The position numbers were made by a program, and so were the translations under genes. From positions 1,054,001 to 1,118,000 of the forward strand of contig NZ_JAGGJX010000001.1 in NCBI RefSeq assembly GCF_017873185.1: a DNA stretch of 64,000 bases. The letters run 5' to 3'. The notes below the pieces were generated by a model. The model ran no database searches, had not been told where the DNA came from, and saw nothing but the letters and a program-made list of their open reading frames with translations. The DNA is from Metaclostridioides mangenotii (GTDB taxonomy: Bacteria; Bacillota; Clostridia; Peptostreptococcales; Peptostreptococcaceae). Below are positions 49,745-58,818 of the stretch, in pieces; the first letter of the stretch is position 1; every line of letters starts with the position of its first letter.

Positions 49745-50300
49745 TTTTATCCTCCAATTTATAAAAAGTTAGTGTAGTGTTTCCATATTTTTTATCTCTG
49801 TGTTTTTTTAATCTTCCCAAAGTATCGGGAAATTTATCAACGCTGTCGTGCTCAACTACTATTATTGAATCCTCATTTATTAAATCAAAGCTATCAATCT
49901 TTTTTATCGCCTCTATAAACATATTTTCGTAATATGGAGGATCTAAAAATACTATATCAAACTTTCTATTTTTTAGTTTTAGTGAGTTTAGAGCATTATT
50001 AAATTCATAATTTAGAACCTGGCTTTCACTTACAAAGTTTGCCTTTTTTATGTTTGAATTCAAGACCTTAATACTCTCTTTGCTAGAATCGACAAATACA
50101 CATTTTTTTGCCCCTCTTGAAAGGCATTCAAGTCCAAGTGAACCTGTGCCTGCAAATAGGTCTAAAACCTCGCTATCGAGTACATACGGATTTATAATGT
50201 TAAATAAAGATTCTTTTATTCTATCCGTTGTAGGGCGTATATCGTTATTCTTCGGAGCATTGAGTTTTAGTCCTCTTGCTCTACCAGAAATTATCCTCAT
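49737..50300 (-). CDS. rsmD: 16S rRNA (guanine966-N2)-methyltransferase
   Basis: A 187-residue methyltransferase. RIISGRARGLKL start, DIRPTTDRIKESLFNI, AdoMet-binding VLDLFAGTGSLGLECLSRGA and catalytic DPPY (VFLDPPYYENMF). Coupled to coaD, the classic rsmD-coaD pair. AAGGAG before ATG 50300. Confidence 0.96.
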   Translation of the reverse strand: MRIISGRARGLKLNAPKNNDIRPTTDRIKESLFNIINPYVLDSEVLDLFAGTGSLGLECLSRGAKKCVFVDSSKESIKVLNSNIKKANFVSESQVLNYEFNNALNSLKLKNRKFDIVFLDPPYYENMFIEAIKKIDSFDLINEDSIIVVEHDSVDKFPDTLGRLKKHRDKKYGNTTLTFYKLEDKNE

Positions 50301-50360
50301 CTTTTGTTCTCCTTCTTATTACAAAATTCAGCTCAAAATATATTTTAACATAAATTTTGA

Positions 50361-52421
50361 TTAATTAAGAGCTACTTCTTCTAATATATCTTTAAATTTC
50401 TCTAAAATTTCTTTTTTTAGTAACTTATTCTCTCTATGTTGAAGTTTTCTATCTTCTCCAAGCATATATCTAGCTTCTTTTTGAGCTAGTTTTAATATCT
50501 TCATATGTTGAAATAGATTTGCAACTTTTAATTCAGGTAAGCCGTGCTGTCTAGTCCCAAAGAACTCACCAGGTCCTCTGATTTCTAAGTCCTTTTCAGA
50601 AATCTTAAATCCATCATTGGTCTCTTCCATTATAGCCATTCTCTGTCTACAAATTTCATTTTTTGACTTGTAAATCAGTATACAATAAGACTTATGACTT
50701 CCCCTACCCACTCGACCTCTAAGCTGGTGAAGCTGAGCTAGTCCAAATCTTTCTGCATTTTCTATTATCATCAGAGTAGCATTTGGTACATTCACTCCAA
50801 CTTCTATAACAGTTGTGGATACAAGTATATCTATTTTACCTTCTTTAAAATCACTCATTACACTATCTTTTTCACTTGCCTTCATCTTTCCATGAATAAG
50901 ACCCAATCTTAAATCATCAAAGTAGTTTATCCTCAAATCTTCTACTAGTTCAACCGCAGACTGAGCTTCAATAGCTTCACTCTCTTCCACAAGCGGGCAA
51001 ACTATATACACCTGTCTGCCCTTCATTACCTCTTCTCTTACCAATGTATTGTACGCAGAATCTCTTTTTTTCTGTTCTATTGCAATAGTCTCAATAGGTT
51101 TTCTTCCGGGAGGCAATTCATCTATAATAGATATATCCAAATCCCCGTAAAGAATAAGAGCCAATGTTCTTGGAATTGGAGTCGCAGTCATAACTAGTAT
51201 ATCTGGATTGTCTCCCTTTTGAGACAATTTGCCTCTCTGCATTACTCCAAAGCGGTGTTGCTCATCAGTTACAACTAATCCAATATTATCGAATTCCACC
51301 TTATCTTCAATCAAAGCATGAGTACCTATTAATATATCTATTTCTTTATTTTTTACTCTTTCAAGTATATTCTCTTTTTGCTTCTTAGTTAAACTTCCAA
51401 CTAGAAGTTCACTTGTAATACCAAAGCCTCCTAACACCTCGTTAAACGATTCATAGTGCTGATGTGCTAGGATCTCTGTAGGAGCCATTATTGCACCTTG
51501 AAAACCGTTTAGAACGCAGTTGGCAAGTGCTAACATAGCTACTATAGTTTTACCGCTACCGACATCCCCTTGCACCAATCTGTTCATTACTTTATTTGAC
51601 TCCATATCTTCAATTATCTCATTTAGAGAATTCGATTGTGCCTTGGTAAGTTTAAATGCCAATGAATCCAGAATTTTCTCGAGACCTTCGTCTCTTTTAA
51701 ACTCAATTCCCTTTGACTCACTTCTACCGCTTTTAAACATAAACAAACCTAGCTGGAGGATTAAAAGTTCTTCAAAAATAATTCTATATAGAGCTACTTT
51801 TAAATTTTCTTTACTGGCAGGTGCATGTATATTTTTTATAGCGTATTTGATATCGCACAGATTGTACTTATCTATTATAGCTTTTGGCATGTATTCCTCT
51901 ATCTCAATTTCCTCTGATTCTATAGCTGTCTTCACCATATTCATTACATCTTTATTTGTAACACCATATGTAAGAGGATACACTGGCATAAGTCTTCCAG
52001 TCTGTTTTGGAGCATTTGTAAGGTATTCTATTTCACAGGAATTCAATTCGATCCTATCATTTCTTATTTTCACTTTTCCAAATACTAAGATACTGTCCCC
52101 TGATTTATATGTATTTTTAATGTATCCTCTATTAAAAAAAGATAGTCTAGCATGTCCTGTTTCATCTTTTACATTTATATTGGTTATCGTCATACCCTTT
52201 CTCGGGCTAAAAGTATTTACGTTTGTAATAATCGCTTTTATTGTTACTTTTTCATCATCTTCTAACTGAGCAATTTTTTTGATGTTGTTTCTATCTTCAA
52301 AGGTTCTCGGAAAATAATATAGTAAATCCTTAAGAGTGAATACTCCTAGTTTTGCAAGTTTTGTAGCTCTCTGTGGACCGATACCTTTGATATATTGCAC
52401 ATCTTTATTTAAATTATTCAC
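50361..52421 (-). CDS. recG: ATP-dependent DNA helicase RecG
   Basis: A 686-residue branched-DNA helicase that remodels stalled forks. N-terminal wedge OB fold (VTIKAIITNVNTFSPRKGMTI), Walker A LVQGDVGSGKTIVAMLA, box DEQHRFG, motif III TATPIPRTLAL, and the C-terminal VIEVGVNVPNATLM and QLRGRVGRG. The probable start is GTG 52421, after TAGGTGAT; the upstream in-frame ATG would place codons across a hairpin terminator. Confidence 0.95.
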   Translation of the reverse strand: MNNLNKDVQYIKGIGPQRATKLAKLGVFTLKDLLYYFPRTFEDRNNIKKIAQLEDDEKVTIKAIITNVNTFSPRKGMTITNINVKDETGHARLSFFNRGYIKNTYKSGDSILVFGKVKIRNDRIELNSCEIEYLTNAPKQTGRLMPVYPLTYGVTNKDVMNMVKTAIESEEIEIEEYMPKAIIDKYNLCDIKYAIKNIHAPASKENLKVALYRIIFEELLILQLGLFMFKSGRSESKGIEFKRDEGLEKILDSLAFKLTKAQSNSLNEIIEDMESNKVMNRLVQGDVGSGKTIVAMLALANCVLNGFQGAIMAPTEILAHQHYESFNEVLGGFGITSELLVGSLTKKQKENILERVKNKEIDILIGTHALIEDKVEFDNIGLVVTDEQHRFGVMQRGKLSQKGDNPDILVMTATPIPRTLALILYGDLDISIIDELPPGRKPIETIAIEQKKRDSAYNTLVREEVMKGRQVYIVCPLVEESEAIEAQSAVELVEDLRINYFDDLRLGLIHGKMKASEKDSVMSDFKEGKIDILVSTTVIEVGVNVPNATLMIIENAERFGLAQLHQLRGRVGRGSHKSYCILIYKSKNEICRQRMAIMEETNDGFKISEKDLEIRGPGEFFGTRQHGLPELKVANLFQHMKILKLAQKEARYMLGEDRKLQHRENKLLKKEILEKFKDILEEVALN

Positions 52422-52441
52422 ACTATCACCTACTATACAAA

Positions 52442-52488
52442 AGTCCTGTATAATCCTACTTAAAAAAGTAATCTGATTATACAGGACT
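52442..52488 (-). terminator. hairpin between the yloV-type kinase gene and recG
   Basis: AGTCCTGTATAATC (52442-52455) and GATTATACAGGACT (52475-52488) form a perfect 14-bp stem with an inner TACTT/AAGTA pair. On the minus strand it is followed by TTTTGT, a moderate terminator that may let part of the transcript through to recG. Confidence 0.7.
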
Positions 52489-52498
52489 ATTAATATCA

Positions 52499-54136
52499 TT
52501 ATTCAACTGAAATTAAATAGTAATAAAGAGGTTGTCCTCCATAATATAGTTCAATATCAATATCTTCGTATTTAGCTTCTAGTATATTTCCTAAATCAGA
52601 AGCTTGACTTTCTGTAACATCTTCTCCATAGAATAAAGTTATAATTGCAGTGTCTTCATTAACTAGGTCTTCTACCAATCTCACAGTAGTCTCTTCTACA
52701 TCTTCGCCTGCTGCAAGTAAATTTCCTTCTGCTATACCTATTATATTGCCTTCTTTAACGTCAATCTCATTCATAACTGTATCTCTTACAGCGAATGTAA
52801 CTTGGCCTGATTTAACAGACTTAAGTGCTTCTAACATAGCTTCTTCATTTTCCTCTGCACTTGCTTCTCCGTTAAAGCTTACTAAAGCAGAGAAACCTTG
52901 TGGAGTGTTTTTAGTAGGAAGTACTATTATGTTTTTGTCACTCAACTCTTTTGCTTGATTAGCAGCCATAATTATATTTCCATTGTTTGGAAGTATAAAA
53001 ATATTTTTGGCACTTATTTTATCTATAGCCTTCATAAAATCTTCCGTAGAAGGGTTCATCGTTTGACCGCCTTCAATAACATGATCCACGCCGAAGTCTT
53101 TAAATATCTTTGCAAGACCTTCACCCATAGATGTAGCTATAAATCCGAAGTCTCTCTCTTCTACTGTAGCACTTACTTGTTCTGATTCTTTACCTATCTC
53201 TAATAAAGTGTTTTCATGTTGTAGTTTCATGTTTTCTATCTTTGTAGTAATAAGTTGACCGTATTGAAGAGCTTCTTGTAGTACACTTCCTGGATCATTA
53301 GTGTGGACATGTACTTTTATAACTCCGTCATCGCCAACTACAGCTAAACTATCTCCGTAGTTTAACATTATATCTCTAATTGTCGTGTCTTCTACTTTAT
53401 CGCTCTCTAGTATAAATTCTGTACAGTACTGGAACTTTATATCTTCACTCGATATATTTGCATTATGTAGTACTGGTACACTTGAAACTGAGCTTGCTGA
53501 TCTATCATTTTTAACTATTGAATTTCCAAGTAAAGTCTCGTACATTCCTTCGTATATACATACTAGACCTTTTCCTCCAGAATCTACAACTCCAGCATCT
53601 TTTAGATTTTTTAGAAGGTCTGGAGTTCTCTTTAGAGATGCGTTTGATTCTTTAACAAGTAGAGACATAAATCTAACTATGTCCTTTTCTCTAGCTGCTA
53701 ACTTTACAGCATAATCTCCACTCTCTCGTACTACTGTGAGAATTGTTCCTTCTATTGGTTTGATTACTGCCTTGTATGCAGTATCTGAACCATTTTTAAA
53801 TGCCTTTGCTAAATCTTGTGTAGAAAGTTTTTCTTTTCCTTCTATTGATTTAGCTATACCTCTTATTATCTGAGATAGAATTACCCCAGAGTTTCCTCTA
53901 GCTCCCATAAGAGAACCTTTAGAAAGAGCCTTCCCTATATCTGTAATATCATCATTTTCTACTTTAGACAGTTCTTGCATGGCATAAGATATTGTAAGAG
54001 ACATATTAGTACCTGTATCACCATCTGGAACTGGGAAAACATTCAGCTTGTCAACTAAATCCTTGTGATTTTGAAGATTGTTTGCACCTGATACAAACAT
54101 CTCTCTAAGCTTTTTTCCATCTATATATTGAATCAT
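52499..54136 (-). CDS. fakA: DAK2-domain fatty acid kinase-like protein (FakA/YloV)
   Basis: A 545-residue protein. The N-terminal DAK2 kinase domain has FPVPDGDTGTNMSLTI (about residue 35) and KGSLMGARGNSGVILSQIIRG, which bind Mg-ATP. The middle and C-terminal domains (ITLFYGEDVTESQASDLGNILE) match YloV/FakA. FakA phosphorylates fatty acids held by a FakB protein for use in phospholipids. It lies next to the Asp23-like gene, as in nearly all Firmicutes. GGAGGA before ATG 54136. Confidence 0.93.
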   Translation of the reverse strand: MIQYIDGKKLREMFVSGANNLQNHKDLVDKLNVFPVPDGDTGTNMSLTISYAMQELSKVENDDITDIGKALSKGSLMGARGNSGVILSQIIRGIAKSIEGKEKLSTQDLAKAFKNGSDTAYKAVIKPIEGTILTVVRESGDYAVKLAAREKDIVRFMSLLVKESNASLKRTPDLLKNLKDAGVVDSGGKGLVCIYEGMYETLLGNSIVKNDRSASSVSSVPVLHNANISSEDIKFQYCTEFILESDKVEDTTIRDIMLNYGDSLAVVGDDGVIKVHVHTNDPGSVLQEALQYGQLITTKIENMKLQHENTLLEIGKESEQVSATVEERDFGFIATSMGEGLAKIFKDFGVDHVIEGGQTMNPSTEDFMKAIDKISAKNIFILPNNGNIIMAANQAKELSDKNIIVLPTKNTPQGFSALVSFNGEASAEENEEAMLEALKSVKSGQVTFAVRDTVMNEIDVKEGNIIGIAEGNLLAAGEDVEETTVRLVEDLVNEDTAIITLFYGEDVTESQASDLGNILEAKYEDIDIELYYGGQPLYYYLISVE

Positions 54137-54154
54137 ATTCTTCCTCCCGCGAAA

Positions 54155-54502
54155 TTACTTAACTCTGATACCTTGTACATTAATATCTATTCTGCCCACT
54201 TTTAAGCTAGTCATAGTTTCAACAACATACTTAACTCTCTCAATTATGTTGTTGGCAACTGTAGATATATTTGTACCGTATTGTATTATAACATAAAGCT
54301 CTATTGCAATGGTATCTTCTTCTAATTCCTCTACTCTTACACCTTTAGTAGCATTCTCGCCTTTTAAAAGTTCTACTATCCCTTTAGATTTAAAAGCCAG
54401 CCCAACAAGACCGTAGCTCTCCATAGCCGCTCTATAAGCTATTTGTGCAATCACTTGATTATCTATTCTTATATATCCATATTGGTTAGTTATAGCATTC
54501 AT
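54155..54502 (-). CDS. Asp23/Gls24 family protein (YloU)
   Basis: A 115-residue Asp23/Gls24 protein: YIRIDNQVIAQIAYRAAMESYGLVGLA, then EEDTIAIELYVIIQYGTNISTVANNIIERVKYVVE and VGRIDINVQGIRV. These proteins are linked to cell envelope stress and often membrane-anchored by partners. Always paired with the DAK2 protein. The upstream A+T-rich region (54503-54764) shows no other gene; I could not fix its promoter. Confidence 0.92.
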   Translation of the reverse strand: MNAITNQYGYIRIDNQVIAQIAYRAAMESYGLVGLAFKSKGIVELLKGENATKGVRVEELEEDTIAIELYVIIQYGTNISTVANNIIERVKYVVETMTSLKVGRIDINVQGIRVK

Positions 54503-54764
54503 ACTTTAACCCCCTTAAATTTTTATTATATTCTTTATTCTTTCTAATTGTATTATAAAATATAATCATATCATACTATAAATAAAGAATAATTTAAACC
54601 TTCTCTTCTCGTTTAAACGCGTTTAGCTAAAATGTAGCAAATAATTTAAATATTTATTAAATTTTTTACGCCAAACGTATTTACTTTAAAAGAAAATATA
54701 TATATAATTTTATATGATAATTGGAATTTCTTCAATATATGTTAAGTAAATATATATATTTCTA

Positions 54765-54793
54765 TTGAAAGTCTTTGATATTTATGATAATAT
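54765..54793 (+). promoter_or_regulatory. rpmB promoter
   Basis: TTGAAA (54765-54770), 17-bp spacer, TAATAT (54788-54793), 51 nt upstream of the rpmB ATG. Confidence 0.75.
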
Positions 54794-54843
54794 AAATATG
54801 TTTTTAGTCTCTAAATAGTTATCATTTAAGGAGGTGTACAGAA

Positions 54844-55032
54844 ATGGCAAAAATATGTAGTGTATGTGGAAAAGGTAGAGTATCAGGAAACCAAGTAACA
54901 CATTCAAATAAACACAATAAAAGAACATGGTCAGCTAACTTAAGAAATGTAAGAGCTCTAATAGATGGAACTCCTAGAAGAGTAAAAGTTTGTACTAGAT
55001 GTCTACGTTCTGGTAAAGTTGAAAGAGCATAA
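54844..55032 (+). CDS. rpmB: ribosomal protein L28
   Basis: A 62-residue basic protein with CSVCGKGRVSGNQVTHSNK and CTRCLRSGKVERA; the four cysteines identify the zinc-binding L28 type. It is transcribed alone, opposite to yloU. AAGGAGG precedes ATG 54844. Confidence 0.97.
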   Translation: MAKICSVCGKGRVSGNQVTHSNKHNKRTWSANLRNVRALIDGTPRRVKVCTRCLRSGKVERA

Positions 55033-55055
55033 GTCAAATTTGACTTATACTATAA

Positions 55056-55085
55056 AAGCCTACTTCCGAAAGTAGGCTTTTTTAC
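55056..55085 (+). terminator. rpmB terminator
   Basis: AAGCCTACTT, loop CCGA, AAGTAGGCTT followed by TTTTTT. A separate perfect palindrome AAGTCAAATTTGACTT lies at 55031-55046, overlapping the rpmB stop codon. Confidence 0.92.
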
Positions 55086-55202
55086 TTTTTATTTTCTTTT
55101 AAATTTTCTCATAAATCTAAGTATTATATTAGATATCCATCTCGGCAATCTAATTGTAACTATTTTCACCGACAATCACCCCAGACTATATAGTAAAATC
55201 AC

Positions 55203-55358
55203 TTAACAAAAAAATAATAGCGCTCCACATCCAATAAGTATCAATGCAGTAAGTGTGGACCAAATCCAACCAGGTAGTATTATTGATAAAATTGTAGCTA
55301 CACCTATAGATAAACAAAGCATACCTATTAAAACTTTAGATTTGTTGTTGTTTCTCAT
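55203..55358 (-). CDS. small two-helix membrane protein (51 aa)
   Basis: ATG 55358, with GGAGGTGTG upstream, opens a 51-codon frame: MRNNNKSKVLIGMLCLSIGV, then a second hydrophobic helix IWSTLTALILIGCGALLFF. The pattern is that of small conserved clostridial membrane proteins, common and uncharacterised. The region 55086-55202 beyond it holds nothing recognised. Confidence 0.65.
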   Translation of the reverse strand: MRNNNKSKVLIGMLCLSIGVATILSIILPGWIWSTLTALILIGCGALLFFC

Positions 55359-55468
55359 AGCACACCTCCACATATCCTTAGTACATAAACCTTTCTATAT
55401 ATTAAACTTATTCAAATTCAATTCTCTTTATACCATAATGAAAAATTTTTAAAAATATTTTTTAACTC

Positions 55469-55499
55469 TTGACTCTTACCTTACGTAAAGGTGTATATT
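55469..55499 (+). promoter_or_regulatory. MerR-type promoter with 19-bp spacer and operator
   Basis: TTGACT (55469-55474), a 19-bp spacer, TATATT (55494-55499). The spacer carries the dyad ACCTTACGTAAAGGT. A 19-bp spacer filled by a dyad is the hallmark of MerR-family activated promoters, so the downstream MerR gene probably controls itself. Confidence 0.88.
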
Positions 55500-55550
55500 A
55501 AAAATTAACATCGGTAAACAATATACAACAATTAGAAAAGAGGTGCTTTA

Positions 55551-56306
55551 ATGGAGTACACAGTAAACAAATTATCTAAATTAGCCAGCATTAGTTCAAG
55601 AACTTTAAGATTTTACGATGAAATTGATCTATTAAAACCAAGTAGAGTTAATTCTTCAGGGTACAGAATATATGGAGAGCAAGAAGTAAATAAACTTCAA
55701 CAAATTCTCTTTTACAGGGAACTTGGGCTAAAATTAGATAGTATTAAACACATTGTAAACTCAAATAAGTTTGACGAATTAGGTGCACTTAAAGATCACC
55801 ATAAAAATCTAATAGAGAAAAAACAACAGATAGAACTGCTACTTGCCAATGTTGAAAAAACTATAAAATTAAAAGAAGGTAAATTAAAAATGAGTGATAA
55901 AGAAAAATTTGAAGGCTTTAAAGATAAGCTTATTAGCGAAAACGATAAAAAGTACGGCGATGAAATAAGAGAAAAGTACGGTAAGGAAAGCGTAGATGAG
56001 TCGTATAAAAAGTTTAAAGGCATGTCAGAAGATGATTACCGAGCTATGGAGGAAATGAGTAAAGAAATTCTTGAAAAACTCAATGAAGCTTATAAAATTG
56101 GAGATCCTAAATCTGCTTTGGCACATGAAGTTGCAGATTTACACAGAAGTTGGTTAGGTTTCACTTGGAGTAGCTATTCTAAAGAAGCTCATAGGGGCTT
56201 AGCGCAGATGTATGTGGATGACGAGAGATTTACCGCATATTATGATAGAGATCAACCTGGGCTCGCTGAGTTCCTTAGAGACGCTATCTATGCTTATACT
56301 GAATAA
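55551..56306 (+). CDS. MerR-family regulator with TipAS-type ligand domain
   Basis: A 251-residue activator. N-terminal MerR winged helix (YTVNKLSKLASISSRTLRFYDEIDLLKPSRVNSSGYRIYG), coiled-coil dimerisation helix (about 75-115), then a TipAS-like domain (about 130-251: ESYKKFKGMSEDDYRAMEEMSKEILEKLNEAY, later WLGFTWSSYSKEAHRGLAQMYVDDERFTAYYDR). TipAS domains trap peptide antibiotics or other hydrophobic ligands. No efflux gene is adjacent; target beyond its own promoter is unknown. Confidence 0.93.
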   Translation: MEYTVNKLSKLASISSRTLRFYDEIDLLKPSRVNSSGYRIYGEQEVNKLQQILFYRELGLKLDSIKHIVNSNKFDELGALKDHHKNLIEKKQQIELLLANVEKTIKLKEGKLKMSDKEKFEGFKDKLISENDKKYGDEIREKYGKESVDESYKKFKGMSEDDYRAMEEMSKEILEKLNEAYKIGDPKSALAHEVADLHRSWLGFTWSSYSKEAHRGLAQMYVDDERFTAYYDRDQPGLAEFLRDAIYAYTE

Positions 56307-56442
56307 ATTTTGATTTTTGGTTGTTGTTTTGGCTTCGGAAGGGATAACAATTAATATAAGATCTTTTCTCTAACTCACCTAATTTCAAATAATATAAGTA
56401 ACCTTATCTAAGCAATTATCTACTATTGTTCAATTATATAAA

Positions 56443-56486
56443 AGATCACTTAAATGTCCTTTTTAACTTAAACATTCGAGTGATCT
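56443..56486 (-). terminator. hairpin terminator of the thiN end of the operon
   Basis: AGATCACT (56443-56450) pairs with AGTGATCT (56479-56486), with an inner AATGT/ACATT stem. T-rich sequence follows on the minus strand. It lies between the convergent MerR gene and thiN. The rest of 56307-56442 shows no gene. Confidence 0.65.
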
Positions 56487-56520
56487 AATAATCAATTTTT
56501 ATTTCGTAAAATTTTTAAAA

Positions 56521-57162
56521 CTATTTATTTCTAATTACCAATAAGCATCCTTTTTCAACCTTAATTCTACAGGTATCCTTTAACATAACATTTGATATCC
56601 CAATAGGCTTTGAGTACTTCATATAATACCTATCAAGGGGATATTCCAAGTCTAGTAGTGTAACGCCCTCAGCATCGCCCTTAGCAGCTACTACAGAGAT
56701 TGTATCGCCTTTGTTCCCATGTAATACCATCTCACTATCTTCTATTAAGTATACGTCTTCCTTAGTCGATAAAATTCTAGAATAAATTTCCTCTTCTTTT
56801 GTATAGTATAGCAACTTAACATTTGCTAATGTATGATCTATTCGTCCTCCAAGAGCACCATAAAAATCTACTTGATCCGCTCCAAGGGTCTTGGCTAAGT
56901 AAATACATAACTCCGTGTCTGTTTCATCCTTCTTAGCTGGAAACTTCTTAAATGATACTCCTGCCTCTTTATAATAATCAATTCTATCTGGGTCGATTGA
57001 ATCCAAATCTCCAAGTATATAGTCTGGATTTATATCCATTTCATAAGCGTGATTAGCCCCACCATCAGAGCAAATAATACAATTGTATTTTTCATCCAAC
57101 ATAATTTTTTTGATATTTTTATAATCATCTATTTCTCCGTTAAGTATTATACCTATTTTCAT
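56521..57162 (-). CDS. thiN: thiamine pyrophosphokinase
   Basis: A 213-residue kinase making thiamine diphosphate from thiamine. NCIICSDGGANHAYEM, PDYILGDLDSIDPDRI and FPAKKDETDTELCIYLA are the conserved substrate and ATP/Mg sites. The start overlaps the rpe stop (ATGA), so the two are translationally coupled. No TPP riboswitch is visible, consistent with housekeeping regulation. Confidence 0.96.
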   Translation of the reverse strand: MKIGIILNGEIDDYKNIKKIMLDEKYNCIICSDGGANHAYEMDINPDYILGDLDSIDPDRIDYYKEAGVSFKKFPAKKDETDTELCIYLAKTLGADQVDFYGALGGRIDHTLANVKLLYYTKEEEIYSRILSTKEDVYLIEDSEMVLHGNKGDTISVVAAKGDAEGVTLLDLEYPLDRYYMKYSKPIGISNVMLKDTCRIKVEKGCLLVIRNK

Positions 57163-57833
57163 ACTTGTTTCGCCTGACTTTTTGCAGCATTTTCTCTCAA
57201 TGATATAACAGCGCCTTCAATACTGTCACTGTTAAATATTGCTGATCCCGCAACTATTATATTTGCACCAGCAGCTACTACATCTCCAATATTTGAACTT
57301 TTAACTCCACCGTCAACTTCTATATCTGCATTAAGACCTTTTTCATCGATTATTCTCTTTACTTCTTTAATTTTATCCAGTACACACGGTATAAATGATT
57401 GACCTCCGAATCCAGGGTTAACAGACATTAAAAGAACCATATCTACATCTTCTAGTACATGTTTGATGCTCTCCACTGGTGTAGCTGGATTCAACGATAC
57501 TCCTGCCTTGATTCCATAAGATTTTATATTTTGTATCGTTCTGTGAAGATGTACACAAGTCTCTTGATGAACTGTTATAATATCGCATCCTGCATCCACA
57601 AAATCCTTTATATACATATCTGGATTTTCGATCATAAGGTGTGCGTCAAATACCATATCTACATCTTTTCTTAAACTCTTTACTATTGCTGGTCCCAAAG
57701 TTATATTTGGTACAAAATGACCATCCATTACATCTATGTGTAAGTACTCACAACCTGCAGTTTCAACCTTTTTTACATCCTCAAGTAATCTTGCGAAATC
57801 AGCCGATAATATCGACGGTGCTAACTTCATCAT
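57159..57833 (-). CDS. rpe: ribulose-phosphate 3-epimerase
   Basis: A 224-residue TIM-barrel epimerase of the pentose phosphate pathway. LAPSILSADFARLLEDV, HIDVMDGHFVPNITLGP (metal-binding His and catalytic Asp), FDAHLMIENP, MSVNPGFGGQ and EVDGGVK are all present. Start at ATG 57833, seven bases after AGGAGG; the frame extends upstream but over the rsgA stop. Confidence 0.97.
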   Translation of the reverse strand: MMKLAPSILSADFARLLEDVKKVETAGCEYLHIDVMDGHFVPNITLGPAIVKSLRKDVDMVFDAHLMIENPDMYIKDFVDAGCDIITVHQETCVHLHRTIQNIKSYGIKAGVSLNPATPVESIKHVLEDVDMVLLMSVNPGFGGQSFIPCVLDKIKEVKRIIDEKGLNADIEVDGGVKSSNIGDVVAAGANIIVAGSAIFNSDSIEGAVISLRENAAKSQAKQV

Positions 57834-57834
57834 A

Positions 57835-58719
57835 TTAATACCTCCTACTGTTGAATTCTCTAATTTCACCTAAAAGCTGCAAATAGCTGTCGTATCTTTC
57901 TTTAGATATATCTCCATTCTCTACAGCTTCTTTTACTCCACATTTCGGTTCATTTTCGTGTATACATTTATTTCCAAATTTACAATTTCCGTAATCTCCA
58001 AACTCAATAAAGTAATCTTTTAATTCATCTTCCTCTATATCGTCTACAGAAAGAGAACTAAATCCCGGCGTATCTGCAACCATTCCGCCGAATTCAAGTT
58101 TAAATAGCTCAGCATGTCTTGTAGTATGCTTTCCTCTTTTTATCTTATTGCTTACTTCTCCTGTTTGAAGTTTAAAATCTTCATCTATTTCATTTAGCAA
58201 ACTCGACTTACCAACTCCAGATGGGCCAGCAAAAACAGTTATACTATCCTTCAACTCATCTTTTACTTTATCTACATTTAAATTGTCCACATTGCTTACA
58301 GGTATTACATTGTATCCACATCTTTCATAAACATTTTTAATACTTTTTAAAGATTTTTCTGAATCCAAATCTATCTTTGTAAATACAATTACAGTTTCCA
58401 ATCCTTCTCTCTCAGAAAGAACCAAAAATCTATCTAAAAGGGATAAATTTAAGTTTGGGTTTTTTATTGCAAATACAATTAGTGCCTTATCTACGTTTGC
58501 TATAGGAGGTCTTATAAGTTCAGAATCTCTGTCCTCAATCTCTTCCACTATTCCTTTTTTCTCCACTTCATCTAGTATATTTATCTTTACTCTATCGCCA
58601 ACTAGTGGTGTGATTTTATCTTTTCTAAGTATTCCCCTAGCTTTGCATTCGTAAAGTCCATTTTCTGTATCTACGTAATAAAAACTACTTATTCCTTTCA
58701 CAATTTGTCCCTTTAACAT
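57835..58719 (-). CDS. rsgA: ribosome small subunit-dependent GTPase A
   Basis: A 294-residue circularly permuted GTPase that helps mature the 30S subunit. N-terminal OB fold, then G4 (TKIDL), G1 (AGPSGVGKSSLLNE), G3 (DTPGF) in permuted order, and a C-terminal zinc knuckle (CKFGNKCIHENEPKCGVKEA). Neighbours rpe and thiN match the B. subtilis order. GAGGAGG before ATG 58719. Confidence 0.97.
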   Translation of the reverse strand: MLKGQIVKGISSFYYVDTENGLYECKARGILRKDKITPLVGDRVKINILDEVEKKGIVEEIEDRDSELIRPPIANVDKALIVFAIKNPNLNLSLLDRFLVLSEREGLETVIVFTKIDLDSEKSLKSIKNVYERCGYNVIPVSNVDNLNVDKVKDELKDSITVFAGPSGVGKSSLLNEIDEDFKLQTGEVSNKIKRGKHTTRHAELFKLEFGGMVADTPGFSSLSVDDIEEDELKDYFIEFGDYGNCKFGNKCIHENEPKCGVKEAVENGDISKERYDSYLQLLGEIREFNSRRY

Positions 58720-58818
58720 TAAATACCTCCTCTTTTTATAGTTTCGTTTTTATATAAAGTATTATTTACCAAAATAATACTTTTCTCTATCTTATCTATA
58801 ATTTTAATATATTTTTAC

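Noticed and set aside
54503-56520. spoVM between rpmB and thiN, as in Bacillus subtilis
   Set aside because: I read both strands of the intergenic regions and found no 26-codon frame resembling the SpoVM peptide.
56307-57162. TPP riboswitch controlling thiN
   Set aside because: thiN is internal to the rpe operon with a 4-base overlap; no thi-box sequence seen upstream.
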